Below, in pieces: positions 1 to 6,908 of a stretch of DNA of 22,193 bases. The notes below the pieces were generated by a model. The model searched no databases and had not been told where the DNA came from. It worked only from the letters and a program-made list of their open reading frames with translations. Position numbers and translations under genes: made by a program. Each line of letters starts with the position of its first letter. The first letter of the stretch is position 1. Origin of the DNA: Flavobacteriales bacterium UBA1694 (GTDB taxonomy: Bacteria; Bacteroidota; Bacteroidia; Flavobacteriales; Weeksellaceae); NCBI GenBank assembly GCA_002319955.1, contig DCJS01000007.1, forward strand, positions 1 to 22,193. The letters run 5' to 3'.

Positions 1-247
1 CCAAAACTTTAACACTTAATGGTCATTTTTAACGCAGCCCTAGCTACTACCTCAGTCCAACAACTCGCAAAAACTTATGTTTTTTATTAGATGAAATTAA
101 ACCAGTCAAAAATTAATTAATTTAACATATAATAAAATGATAATCACCATTATAATTCATATTTTTGCTGCCGCTAAAAACCTTTACACCCGATATTTGT
201 TCTGTTGTAGGACTCTAGAAATAGACTTGCTAATTAATTAAAAACAA
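1..247. other. AT-rich non-coding region upstream of the polysaccharide locus
   Basis: I see no credible coding sequence on either strand in these 247 bases. The stretch is very AT-rich and probably holds the promoter of the downstream five-gene locus. A near match to the Bacteroidota -7 element (GATATTTG at 192-199, one mismatch from TAnnTTTG) lies about 48 bases before the first start codon, with no convincing -33 element at the usual distance. A short imperfect palindrome (ATAAT-CACC-ATTAT) sits at 140-153. The neighbouring upstream gene is outside the window. Confidence 0.5.
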
Positions 248-610
248 ATGACTATTCTTATTGCTGAAAAAAACGAAGTAATTCGCAACTCAATCCAGCA
301 TTTCTTAGCCAATGAAGGGCATGAAATCACCACCGTGTCCAATGGAAAAGAGGTCTTAGAGCATCTCGAAACGCAAAAGTACGATATTTTGATGACCAAT
401 ATGCTTTTGCAATATTACTCAGGTTTTGAAATCATCAGCCAAATTAAAACCGAAAATAAGTTTCCGGAGATGAAAATCGTCGTGCTGTCTGATAACTTCA
501 CTTCCGACAACATGCGAAGACTTTATGAGATGGGGATTGATGAAATGATTTCCAAGCCGTTTTCTCCGATGGAAATGATTTTAAGACTGGCCAAACTTGG
601 TCAAAATTAA
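248..610 (+). CDS. Receiver-domain protein lacking the phosphoacceptor aspartate (pseudo-receiver)
   Basis: This is a stand-alone CheY-like receiver domain of 120 residues with no output domain. The fold is recognisable from the alternating beta/alpha pattern, the switch residue Ser81 (VVLS) and the conserved Lys103 in the ISKPFSP motif. The acidic pocket is broken. The usual first acidic pair is Glu7-Lys8, and the position that normally carries the phosphorylated Asp is Asn51 (ILMTNMLL). Conventional Asp phosphorylation is therefore unlikely, and the protein may act as a constitutive or protein-binding receiver. It is the first gene of a tight locus, with 7 bases before the next start, followed by HEAT-repeat, glycosyltransferase and outer-membrane genes, which suggests it controls or docks onto the polysaccharide machinery. 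The receiver assignment is firm; the role is inference. Confidence 0.88.
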   Translation: MTILIAEKNEVIRNSIQHFLANEGHEITTVSNGKEVLEHLETQKYDILMTNMLLQYYSGFEIISQIKTENKFPEMKIVVLSDNFTSDNMRRLYEMGIDEMISKPFSPMEMILRLAKLGQN

Positions 611-617
611 TTAAACG

Positions 618-1691
618 ATGTCGCCAGTACTTGATTTACTAGATCGATTCCCATCACACCTTCGGGATTTAATTTTCTTTAATACATTGTGCATTATTGG
701 TAGTGTTCTGCTGATTCTCCTCTACACTTTATACCACTGGGTCTACACATTAAGAACACGCAACCAAAAGCAAGTTTTGATGCAGATTGTAGAGAATATA
801 CTTTTTGACAGTCACCAACTCACCCCTTCCACAATTGAAAAATTTAACGCATTGGGTATTCAAAACAGCAATGCGATGCAAACGAATTTAGTTAAAATCT
901 TGATGCAGTATTCCTTATTCATTAAAGGCGAAGAACGCGGGCTAATAAATAAGATTTATCGCGACGTTGGACTCGCTAAGAAAGACCTTGGCGCACTTCA
1001 ATCACCCTTCCCTAATCAGGTCATTAAGGCGCTGAACAAATTAGGAAGATTTGGCATCTACGTAGATCCTGATCAAATTCGTAAACTGCAAAAAAACAAA
1101 AACAGTGATATACGAGAAGTGGCCAATCTGTATGTGGTTGGTTACTTTAGAGATAATGTTTTTGATTTTTTAGATTTCACTGAAGAACCTCTCACCAAGT
1201 GGCAGCAATTAGAATACTTTCACGTTTTTATTAATAGAAAACAAGTGAAAATTCCCGAATTCAGTCGGTGGATCAGGGAAACTTACGACCCCTCAGTTGT
1301 CCACCTTGCCATTGAATTCGCTGCTCATTTTTTGCAGCGCGACGCCTCTTATGCAATTGAAAACTTTCTTAATGGCAGTACACATACCATGCGTAAAACA
1401 ATGATTGCTGCACTAGGAAAACTGGGGAACCCAGATTCAATTCCTTTTTTACGCAATTGGTATATGAAGGAAAGTAATCTTTTATGCAAAAAATCGATAA
1501 TTAAAAGTTTAAGCTATTTAGCCGATAAACAAAGTAAAGCCGAAATCCACCACTTTTTAAGTGAGCAACAAAAAAATGAAAGTTCTGTCCTTCTACAAAA
1601 AAGCATTGAGAGAGCTATAAGAAAAATCAGTTCATCAGCAGATATCGCTAGGCCTATGACACCCCAAAATCGAAACCAAATAGCCTTTTAA
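618..1691 (+). CDS. Membrane-anchored HEAT-repeat protein
   Basis: The 357-residue protein has one hydrophobic segment near the N-terminus (about residues 18-45), followed by a long helical cytosolic-looking part. Residues from about 90 onward show repeated helix pairs. Around 250-335 the pattern fits HEAT repeats (for example MRKTMIAALGKLGNPDSI, then KKSIIKSLSYLADKQSKA). HEAT repeats are protein-interaction scaffolds with no catalytic role of their own. The gene lies 7 bases after the receiver gene and 14 bases before the glycosyltransferase gene, so it is almost certainly co-transcribed. A plausible role is to couple the receiver-like protein to the membrane glycosyltransferase. That role is inferred from gene order only. 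No enzyme motif was seen. Confidence 0.75.
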   Translation: MSPVLDLLDRFPSHLRDLIFFNTLCIIGSVLLILLYTLYHWVYTLRTRNQKQVLMQIVENILFDSHQLTPSTIEKFNALGIQNSNAMQTNLVKILMQYSLFIKGEERGLINKIYRDVGLAKKDLGALQSPFPNQVIKALNKLGRFGIYVDPDQIRKLQKNKNSDIREVANLYVVGYFRDNVFDFLDFTEEPLTKWQQLEYFHVFINRKQVKIPEFSRWIRETYDPSVVHLAIEFAAHFLQRDASYAIENFLNGSTHTMRKTMIAALGKLGNPDSIPFLRNWYMKESNLLCKKSIIKSLSYLADKQSKAEIHHFLSEQQKNESSVLLQKSIERAIRKISSSADIARPMTPQNRNQIAF

Positions 1692-1705
1692 AGTACCAGA
1701 GATAC

Positions 1706-3157
1706 ATGAACTTTTTGCATTCACTAAACGAGTTACTTACCACCATATACTTATCGCCAATTTTTGTAATTAGCGTGACGTCATTTGCTGTTGTACTTTT
1801 AGTTGTTTTACTCCTTGTCAATTTCTTCGCCTATCAAGCGATACGTCGGTTTCTATTTATAAAGACTTTCTATCAACGTAACCGACTCGCACTAATGAAT
1901 AATGCACCAGGCATCAGTATTATTACAGGTGCTTACAATGAGTCTGCAACAATCATTGATAATGTACACTCGCTACTATCTATCAATTATCATAAGTTTG
2001 AACTAATTGTGGTCAACGATGGAAGCAAAGATGACACGCTAGAGAAACTAATTAATGAATTCCATTTAGATCCAATCGTCTTCGAATATGATACGGTCAT
2101 CAAAAGCAAACCGATAAAAAAGATCTATAAATCACGGAATCTTGCTTTCCGTAATCTGGTGGTGATCGATAAAATTAATGGAGGCGGAAAAGCTGATGCC
2201 ATCAATGCGGGTCTGAATCTATCAAAACACAATTATTTCCTAAACATTGATGTAGACTGCATCCTAGACTTCAATACCTTACTCATCATGATGGAGGTCA
2301 TTCTAAATGAAAAACACCGCTGCATCGGTGTTGGCGCTACCCTTAGGATGTCTAACGCAAGTTTTGTTTCACGCGGCACTATTGAAAAAGTCGGCGTTCC
2401 ACGCAAACTTTTTGTCCGGTTTCAAGAACTAGAATATATTCGATCCTTTGTCCTTGGTAAAATGGCTTGGTCTCACCTAAATGCATTGCCTAATATCTCT
2501 GGTGGCCTCGGATTATTTGACAAAGAAATCGTCTTAAATATCGGCGGCTATTCGCACGATTCTTTAGGAGAGGACATGGATCTACTTTTCAGAATGGTCA
2601 ATTACATGCTCGAAACAAAGCAGAAGTATGTGGTGCGTAGCATTCCTCAAACTTTATGTTGGACTGAGGGGCCCGAAAGTCTAAAAGATTTGGTTCGCCA
2701 GCGCATCCGTTGGTCCCGAGGACTTATTCAGATATTAAAACAAAACAGAAGGGTATTTTTTAATCCCCGTTACGGTAAAATGGGTTGGATAATTTATCCC
2801 TACAACGTCTTTTTTGAATTTCTTTCCCCTTTTGTGGAATTCATTGGCTATTTCTTACTGTTGTTCTTTTTCATCTTTAACAAAACTATTTTTTTCGGAC
2901 TTTTAATGGTCGCCTTTACTGTGGTGAGCTTTTACATCGCTTTAAGTTTTATCTCTGTTCTTCTTGACCGTAAAATCGCTATTTATTATAAAACTACGTC
3001 TTCAGCAATAGGAATTGCTTTCATGGCCTTTCTTGAACCCATTCTCTACCACCCTATCATTGTGTATTGTGCTTTAAGAGGTACTTTAGATGAACTGACT
3101 GGTAAAAAGAAGAGTTGGGGAGAAATGAAACGTAAAGGATTTAATCAAACTAAATAA
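1706..3157 (+). CDS. Processive family 2 glycosyltransferase (polysaccharide synthase, PgaC/IcaA-like)
   Basis: This 483-residue inner-membrane enzyme should polymerise a beta-linked polysaccharide from a nucleotide sugar. An N-terminal membrane segment (about 15-43) precedes the GT-A domain. The catalytic residues are visible: Asp105 in VVNDGS, Asp182/Asp184 in the DVD motif, Glu289-Asp290 in GEDMD, and Q332-x-x-R335-W336 in RQRIRW. The full D, DxD, ED, QxxRW set marks processive GT2 synthases such as PgaC, IcaA and HasA rather than single-sugar transferases. At least two to three membrane helices follow (about 362-392, 396-420 and 434-458). I see no PilZ domain. The product cannot be read from sequence, although the C-terminal TGKKKSWGEMKRKGF region resembles the poly-N-acetylglucosamine synthase tail. 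It lies 8 bases before the outer-membrane barrel gene. Confidence 0.9.
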   Translation: MNFLHSLNELLTTIYLSPIFVISVTSFAVVLLVVLLLVNFFAYQAIRRFLFIKTFYQRNRLALMNNAPGISIITGAYNESATIIDNVHSLLSINYHKFELIVVNDGSKDDTLEKLINEFHLDPIVFEYDTVIKSKPIKKIYKSRNLAFRNLVVIDKINGGGKADAINAGLNLSKHNYFLNIDVDCILDFNTLLIMMEVILNEKHRCIGVGATLRMSNASFVSRGTIEKVGVPRKLFVRFQELEYIRSFVLGKMAWSHLNALPNISGGLGLFDKEIVLNIGGYSHDSLGEDMDLLFRMVNYMLETKQKYVVRSIPQTLCWTEGPESLKDLVRQRIRWSRGLIQILKQNRRVFFNPRYGKMGWIIYPYNVFFEFLSPFVEFIGYFLLLFFFIFNKTIFFGLLMVAFTVVSFYIALSFISVLLDRKIAIYYKTTSSAIGIAFMAFLEPILYHPIIVYCALRGTLDELTGKKKSWGEMKRKGFNQTK

Positions 3158-3165
3158 ACTTATTT

Positions 3166-4017
3166 ATGTACCGCAGCTTATTTTCACTATTCTGTTTAAT
3201 CCCGTTCTCGATTTACTCACAAACGCTGAGCATAAATCCCGTGGAGCCCCCTGAAAACATACCGAGCCAAGCCCCGGATACCTTAAATAGAAAGCAAGCT
3301 GACTCAATGGCTTTAAACCAAGTTGGAGTGTTACATTTGCACAGCTTCTATAGTGATGGGATCATCTCGTTACAGCAAACGGCTGTTCAATATGTTCGAC
3401 GCACACCCAATCAAAAATTAACCCTTGTAGGAAGGGCAAGTGTGAGAAGTCGAAATGAAACCCAAAGTTTCAAATATGACCTTGAATCCTATGTCAAGCA
3501 CGGCTCCAAAAGCTATTCCTTTCTAGGGGTTAGTGTTTCTGACCAGCGTCTTTTTCCAAATTACGAAGCCTTTTACTCGCTTTACAAATCCCTACCTAAG
3601 GGATGGGAACTTGAGACGGGTGCGAAATTCATGAAAGCGGAAAACTTCCAACTTTTCACGCCAATTCTAGGAATCAGCAAAGAAATGGAACACAGCCGAC
3701 TTACGGTTCGAAATTTGTTTACTATTGCAGAGGCATCACTTTACTATTCTATGGGCGCGAATTGGAAGCGGTTTGTGAATGAAAAGCGTGACAACATCTC
3801 GATTATGGGTGGATTCGGAAATGCACCAGACAGCAAAAGCTTAGATTTCACACAAGATTTCATGACAAATAAATCTGTATTTTTGGGTGTGGGAGCAGAG
3901 AAAAAACTCAACCCATTTACAGCCTCTATTGCAGCGGTGTATAATAAGAACCACTATTCCACAGGAAGTAAGTTTGACCAATATGACCTGTATTTAAATT
4001 TGTTATACGATTTCTAA
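3166..4017 (+). CDS. YaiO-type outer-membrane beta-barrel protein
   Basis: The protein has 283 residues and a signal peptide (cleavage near residue 19, after IYSQ). The rest is rich in alternating hydrophobic and aromatic strands and ends in an aromatic residue (LLYDF), as outer-membrane barrels do. The layout and motifs such as the paired strands near 85-160 fit the YaiO family. In E. coli yaiO sits beside the glycosyltransferase gene yaiP. The protein is the likely exit pore or surface component for the polymer made by the preceding synthase. Unlike PgaA or BcsC it has no long TPR periplasmic region, so a different protein must handle the periplasmic step, or none is needed. It is tightly linked to both neighbours. 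The family call is good; the pore function is inference. Confidence 0.78.
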   Translation: MYRSLFSLFCLIPFSIYSQTLSINPVEPPENIPSQAPDTLNRKQADSMALNQVGVLHLHSFYSDGIISLQQTAVQYVRRTPNQKLTLVGRASVRSRNETQSFKYDLESYVKHGSKSYSFLGVSVSDQRLFPNYEAFYSLYKSLPKGWELETGAKFMKAENFQLFTPILGISKEMEHSRLTVRNLFTIAEASLYYSMGANWKRFVNEKRDNISIMGGFGNAPDSKSLDFTQDFMTNKSVFLGVGAEKKLNPFTASIAAVYNKNHYSTGSKFDQYDLYLNLLYDF

Positions 4018-4018
4018 T

Positions 4019-6253
4019 ATGCGAATCCGTCTAATATTAATTCTACTTTTCATCTTTATGGCCAGTGATGCCCAAACGCCAACAGCCACCAAACTCGCCT
4101 CAAAAGGCGGATCTGAGTACCAAATATACCATGGCGCTCAGGCGAGTATTTCCGAGATAAAAAATGCCGAATTACTTAGACATTATTTCAAAGAGGTCAC
4201 CGGAGTAGAGCTTCCCCTTTCGCAGGAACTAACGCCAAAGTACTGGTCCATCATCCTGCGTCTTACGCCTGGGACTGAGTCTCTAACCAAGGGATCTGAG
4301 ATTTCTAATTTTAAAATCACCACAGAGGCGCGCAATATAATTCTTAGCGCCTCGACGGCCAAGGGGCTCGCTAGCGCCACGTATTATTTTATTGAAACTG
4401 TCCTTGGCTGCCGCAAATGGGCCCCAGGCCAGCCCGCAGAGTGCCCTAAAAGGAGATCCATCGAACTTGAACTCCCCTTCTCTTACAGCTCGGAATCGCC
4501 GTTTCTTTATAAAGAAGTCTATGGGATGCCTACGACGGACACCGAATACCTCAATTGGCATCACTTGAACACCCTTAACCACGAATGGCTACTTTGGGGC
4601 CATTCCTTTGATAAGCTTGTGCCGCCCAGCTTATTCAAGACCCATCCCGAGTACTTTGCCTTTTATGAAGGGCACCGTGTGCCTAACCAACTCTGCCTTA
4701 GTGAGGAAAAGGTTTTTGAACTAAGTCGAGATAAAATCACATCCTTACTGGAATTTAATCCCAAGGCGACCTATATTTCGGTTAGCCCAAACGATACGAT
4801 GGGTCATTGCCAGTGCGAACGGTGCGCGCGCGTGAACAAAGAGGAAGGCGGCCCCCAAGGGCCTTTAATTCGTTTTGTAAACCGTTTAGCTAAGCAATTC
4901 CCCAAGTATAAGTTTGGCACCTTGGCTTACGGTGAATACAGCCATGCACCTTTAAAAACACGACCTAGAGAAAACGTCGTCATCCTGGTAAGTACGATTC
5001 AGGCTTATCGCAACCAACCCATTGAAACAGAACCCTCTGCTCATAATTTAAGAGCCCAACTAGCACAGTGGTTATCCCTAGCGCCGGAGGTTTGGGTCTG
5101 GGACTACTATGCGCAATTCACGAATTACCTCGCTCCCTTTCCTGACCTTCACACCATCGGACCTAACATAGAGTACTACAAGCGCATTGGAATTAAAGGT
5201 GTTTTTGCGCAAATGGCAGAAGAACATTACAGCGATCTAAGCGAACTAAAAGCTTATCTCTTAGCCAAAAAATTACAAGATCCTAGCGTCGATACCAAGG
5301 CACTTACCCAGGTCTTTTTAACAGGGTATTATGGCCCATACGCTCCGATTGTTAAAAACTACCTTCTAACCCTTGAAAGCAGCCTCAAAACGAGCTCTAA
5401 ACCTCTTGGGATTTACGGAAATCCTACTGAAGCACTAGACTCCTACCTTTCGAATTCCCTTATTGAACCGACCCTAAATGACATGGATCGGGCTTTAAAA
5501 AAGACGGTACCTATACGATACAAAAAAAGACTTGAGCGCCTTGCCCTCTCGCCTCTATTTCTCCAACTACAGCAGGCTCGATCTCAAGGTTTCGCGCAAA
5601 ATGGACTCTATTTCCAAACCAAGGAAAACACCTTTGCTATAAGACCAGAGATTAAGCGGCAAGTCCAGCTCTTTTTCAAGTATGCAAAGGCCTCTGAAAT
5701 TCACCAACTTTCTGAGAGGGGGTTTACCCTAGAGCAGTATGAAAAAGAATGGAAGACCTTGTTAAAAAAGCCACCACGCCAAAACAGAGCTTATGGCTTA
5801 CGCCCGAGCTTTTCCATAAATTGGATTGCAGACTACATGGCCAAAGGCGAAAACACACTTACAGACGGACTGTTTGGATTTACAGACTACAGTTACAATT
5901 GGCTCCTTTTTGACCGTACTGTAGAGCTTGGGCTTGATTTGGGGGAAAGCAAATCGATAGAGAAGATTTCGTTCCGGTTTCTAAATGACCCTAGAAATTG
6001 GATTCATATTCCCTCGCAAATCGAAGTCTGGTCTTCCACTGATGGAGTAAACTTTAAGCCGCTCAAAACGAGAATACAACCATTAGTGTCAACGCCTAAA
6101 AACACCCCTCAAATAGAAGGCATTTCCATACGAAACAGAAGGCCGTTTCGCTATTTGAAAATCCGTCTAGTCCCTCAGCTTGAATTGCCCCTGGAGAAGC
6201 AAAGTCCACACAAAAAACCAATCCTCGCACTGGATGAAATTTTCCTCGAGTGA
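4019..6253 (+). CDS. Secreted DUF4838-like glycan-active protein with C-terminal F5/8-type domain
   Basis: This is a 744-residue secreted protein with a signal peptide (about 1-19, ending ASDAQ). Residues 25-155 resemble the N-terminal alpha/beta domain found in alpha-glucuronidases (GH67) and GH20-like enzymes. Residues about 160-450 match the DUF4838 type, including the NDTMGHCQCERC segment with three clustered cysteines (264, 266, 269), and probably form a TIM-barrel-like unit. Residues about 590-744 look like an F5/8-type (discoidin) carbohydrate-binding module (IEVWSSTDGVNF, then RPFRYLKIRLVP). The start codon is only 1 base after the stop of the barrel gene, so translation is likely coupled. 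The context suggests it trims or binds the exported polymer. No catalytic residue pair can be named with confidence, and the enzymatic activity is unproven. Confidence 0.78.
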   Translation: MRIRLILILLFIFMASDAQTPTATKLASKGGSEYQIYHGAQASISEIKNAELLRHYFKEVTGVELPLSQELTPKYWSIILRLTPGTESLTKGSEISNFKITTEARNIILSASTAKGLASATYYFIETVLGCRKWAPGQPAECPKRRSIELELPFSYSSESPFLYKEVYGMPTTDTEYLNWHHLNTLNHEWLLWGHSFDKLVPPSLFKTHPEYFAFYEGHRVPNQLCLSEEKVFELSRDKITSLLEFNPKATYISVSPNDTMGHCQCERCARVNKEEGGPQGPLIRFVNRLAKQFPKYKFGTLAYGEYSHAPLKTRPRENVVILVSTIQAYRNQPIETEPSAHNLRAQLAQWLSLAPEVWVWDYYAQFTNYLAPFPDLHTIGPNIEYYKRIGIKGVFAQMAEEHYSDLSELKAYLLAKKLQDPSVDTKALTQVFLTGYYGPYAPIVKNYLLTLESSLKTSSKPLGIYGNPTEALDSYLSNSLIEPTLNDMDRALKKTVPIRYKKRLERLALSPLFLQLQQARSQGFAQNGLYFQTKENTFAIRPEIKRQVQLFFKYAKASEIHQLSERGFTLEQYEKEWKTLLKKPPRQNRAYGLRPSFSINWIADYMAKGENTLTDGLFGFTDYSYNWLLFDRTVELGLDLGESKSIEKISFRFLNDPRNWIHIPSQIEVWSSTDGVNFKPLKTRIQPLVSTPKNTPQIEGISIRNRRPFRYLKIRLVPQLELPLEKQSPHKKPILALDEIFLE

Positions 6254-6311
6254 AACACCCTTAAGAACTAAGTCTCAGAGTTTAATCAATGTTAAGAAAA
6301 TCAGGCATTTG

Positions 6312-6344
6312 TTTGTTTCATTTCAAAAATAGTTCTTATATTTG
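6312..6344 (+). promoter_or_regulatory. Bacteroidota-type promoter of the HU gene
   Basis: TTTG at 6312-6315 and TATATTTG at 6337-6344 (an exact TAnnTTTG) are 21 bases apart. This fits the primary sigma consensus of Bacteroidota. The -7 element ends 28 bases before the HU start codon, which leaves a normal short leader. Confidence 0.75.
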
Positions 6345-6372
6345 CACACCAAAATTAAAAACAAACAAGGAA

Positions 6373-6663
6373 ATGACAAAGGCAGAATTGGTAAATACGA
6401 TCTCCACTAAATTGGGTACTGAAAAAAACGAAACCCAGAAAATCGTAGAAGCGTTTATGCAAGAGATAAGAACCTCAATGTATACCGGAGAGAACGTTTA
6501 CTTAAGAGGGTTTGGATCTTTCATTATCAAAACTAGAGCGGCGAAAACCGGTAGAAACATTTCTAAGAATACAGCCATTGAAATCCCAGCGCACAACATT
6601 CCTGCGTTCAAGCCTTCAAAAAGTTTTGTAGAGAAAGTCAAAACCAAAGTAACTGTAAAATAA
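6373..6663 (+). CDS. HU-family DNA-binding protein
   Basis: This is a nucleoid protein of about 96 residues that binds and bends DNA as a dimer. It starts MTKAELVNTISTKLGTEKN, a typical HU N-terminus, and carries the beta-arm core GFGSFIIKTRAAKTGRN and the segment AIEIPAHNIPAFKPSKSF. I chose the ATG at 6373. An in-frame ATG at 6289 would add 28 residues that match nothing in the family, and it would place a perfect promoter inside the coding sequence. The gene is followed 38 bases later by a tiny basic protein that probably shares its transcript. Confidence 0.93.
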   Translation: MTKAELVNTISTKLGTEKNETQKIVEAFMQEIRTSMYTGENVYLRGFGSFIIKTRAAKTGRNISKNTAIEIPAHNIPAFKPSKSFVEKVKTKVTVK

Positions 6664-6701
6664 AAATTTAACTAAAATATTAACCTTAACACATTACGAC
6701 A

Positions 6702-6794
6702 ATGCCAAGCGGAAAGAAAAGAAAAAGACATAAGGTAGCGACGCACAAAAGAAAGAAAAGAAGAAGAGCTAACAGACACAAGAAAAAGAAATAG
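6702..6794 (+). CDS. 30-residue, extremely basic small protein
   Basis: The reading frame MPSGKKRKRHKVATHK... runs 30 codons to a TAG. About 20 of its 30 residues are Lys or Arg, with three His and no acidic residue. Proteins of this style that begin MPSGKKRKRHK are, as I recall, widespread in Bacteroidota next to an HU gene and RNase G, usually as hypothetical or histone-like proteins. The composition suggests binding to RNA, the ribosome or DNA. It lies between the HU gene and rng and is followed directly by a terminator, so it is probably the last gene of the HU transcript. Its short length explains why automated annotation often misses it. Function unknown. Confidence 0.75.
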   Translation: MPSGKKRKRHKVATHKRKKRRRANRHKKKK

Positions 6795-6814
6795 TTTTTC
6801 TAGAACAATATAAT

Positions 6815-6858
6815 AATATAGTTGATGAAGCTTTATTCATTAACTATATTTTTGTTTT
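6815..6858 (+). terminator. Rho-independent terminator after the HU / basic-protein unit
   Basis: A 15-bp stem (6815-6829 with 6836-6850, one G-T pair) with a 6-base loop is followed by TTTGTTTT. Its T-rich tail also contains the TTTG that serves as the likely -33 element of the rng promoter. Confidence 0.75.
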
Positions 6859-6881
6859 AAAACAGTCTGTAGCTATATTTA
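6851..6881 (+). promoter_or_regulatory. Putative promoter of the RNase G gene
   Basis: TTTG at 6851-6854 is 19 bases from TATATTTA at 6874-6881, one mismatch from TAnnTTTG. The start codon of rng follows 27 bases later. Confidence 0.55.
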
Positions 6882-6908
6882 AACCAAGTCTAACAATAAA
6901 TTAGAGCA

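Noticed and set aside
138..155. Fur-box-like palindrome TGATAATCACCATTATAA upstream of the first gene
   Set aside because: It resembles the Fur consensus only loosely, its spacer is wrong, and AT-rich DNA yields such palindromes by chance.
4183..4582. Minus-strand reading frames opposite the DUF4838-like gene
   Set aside because: Arg/Gly-rich low-quality products with no recognisable domain, opposite a well-supported gene.
6289..6372. Upstream in-frame ATG extending the HU protein by 28 residues
   Set aside because: The extra residues fit no HU family member and the extension overlaps an exact promoter.
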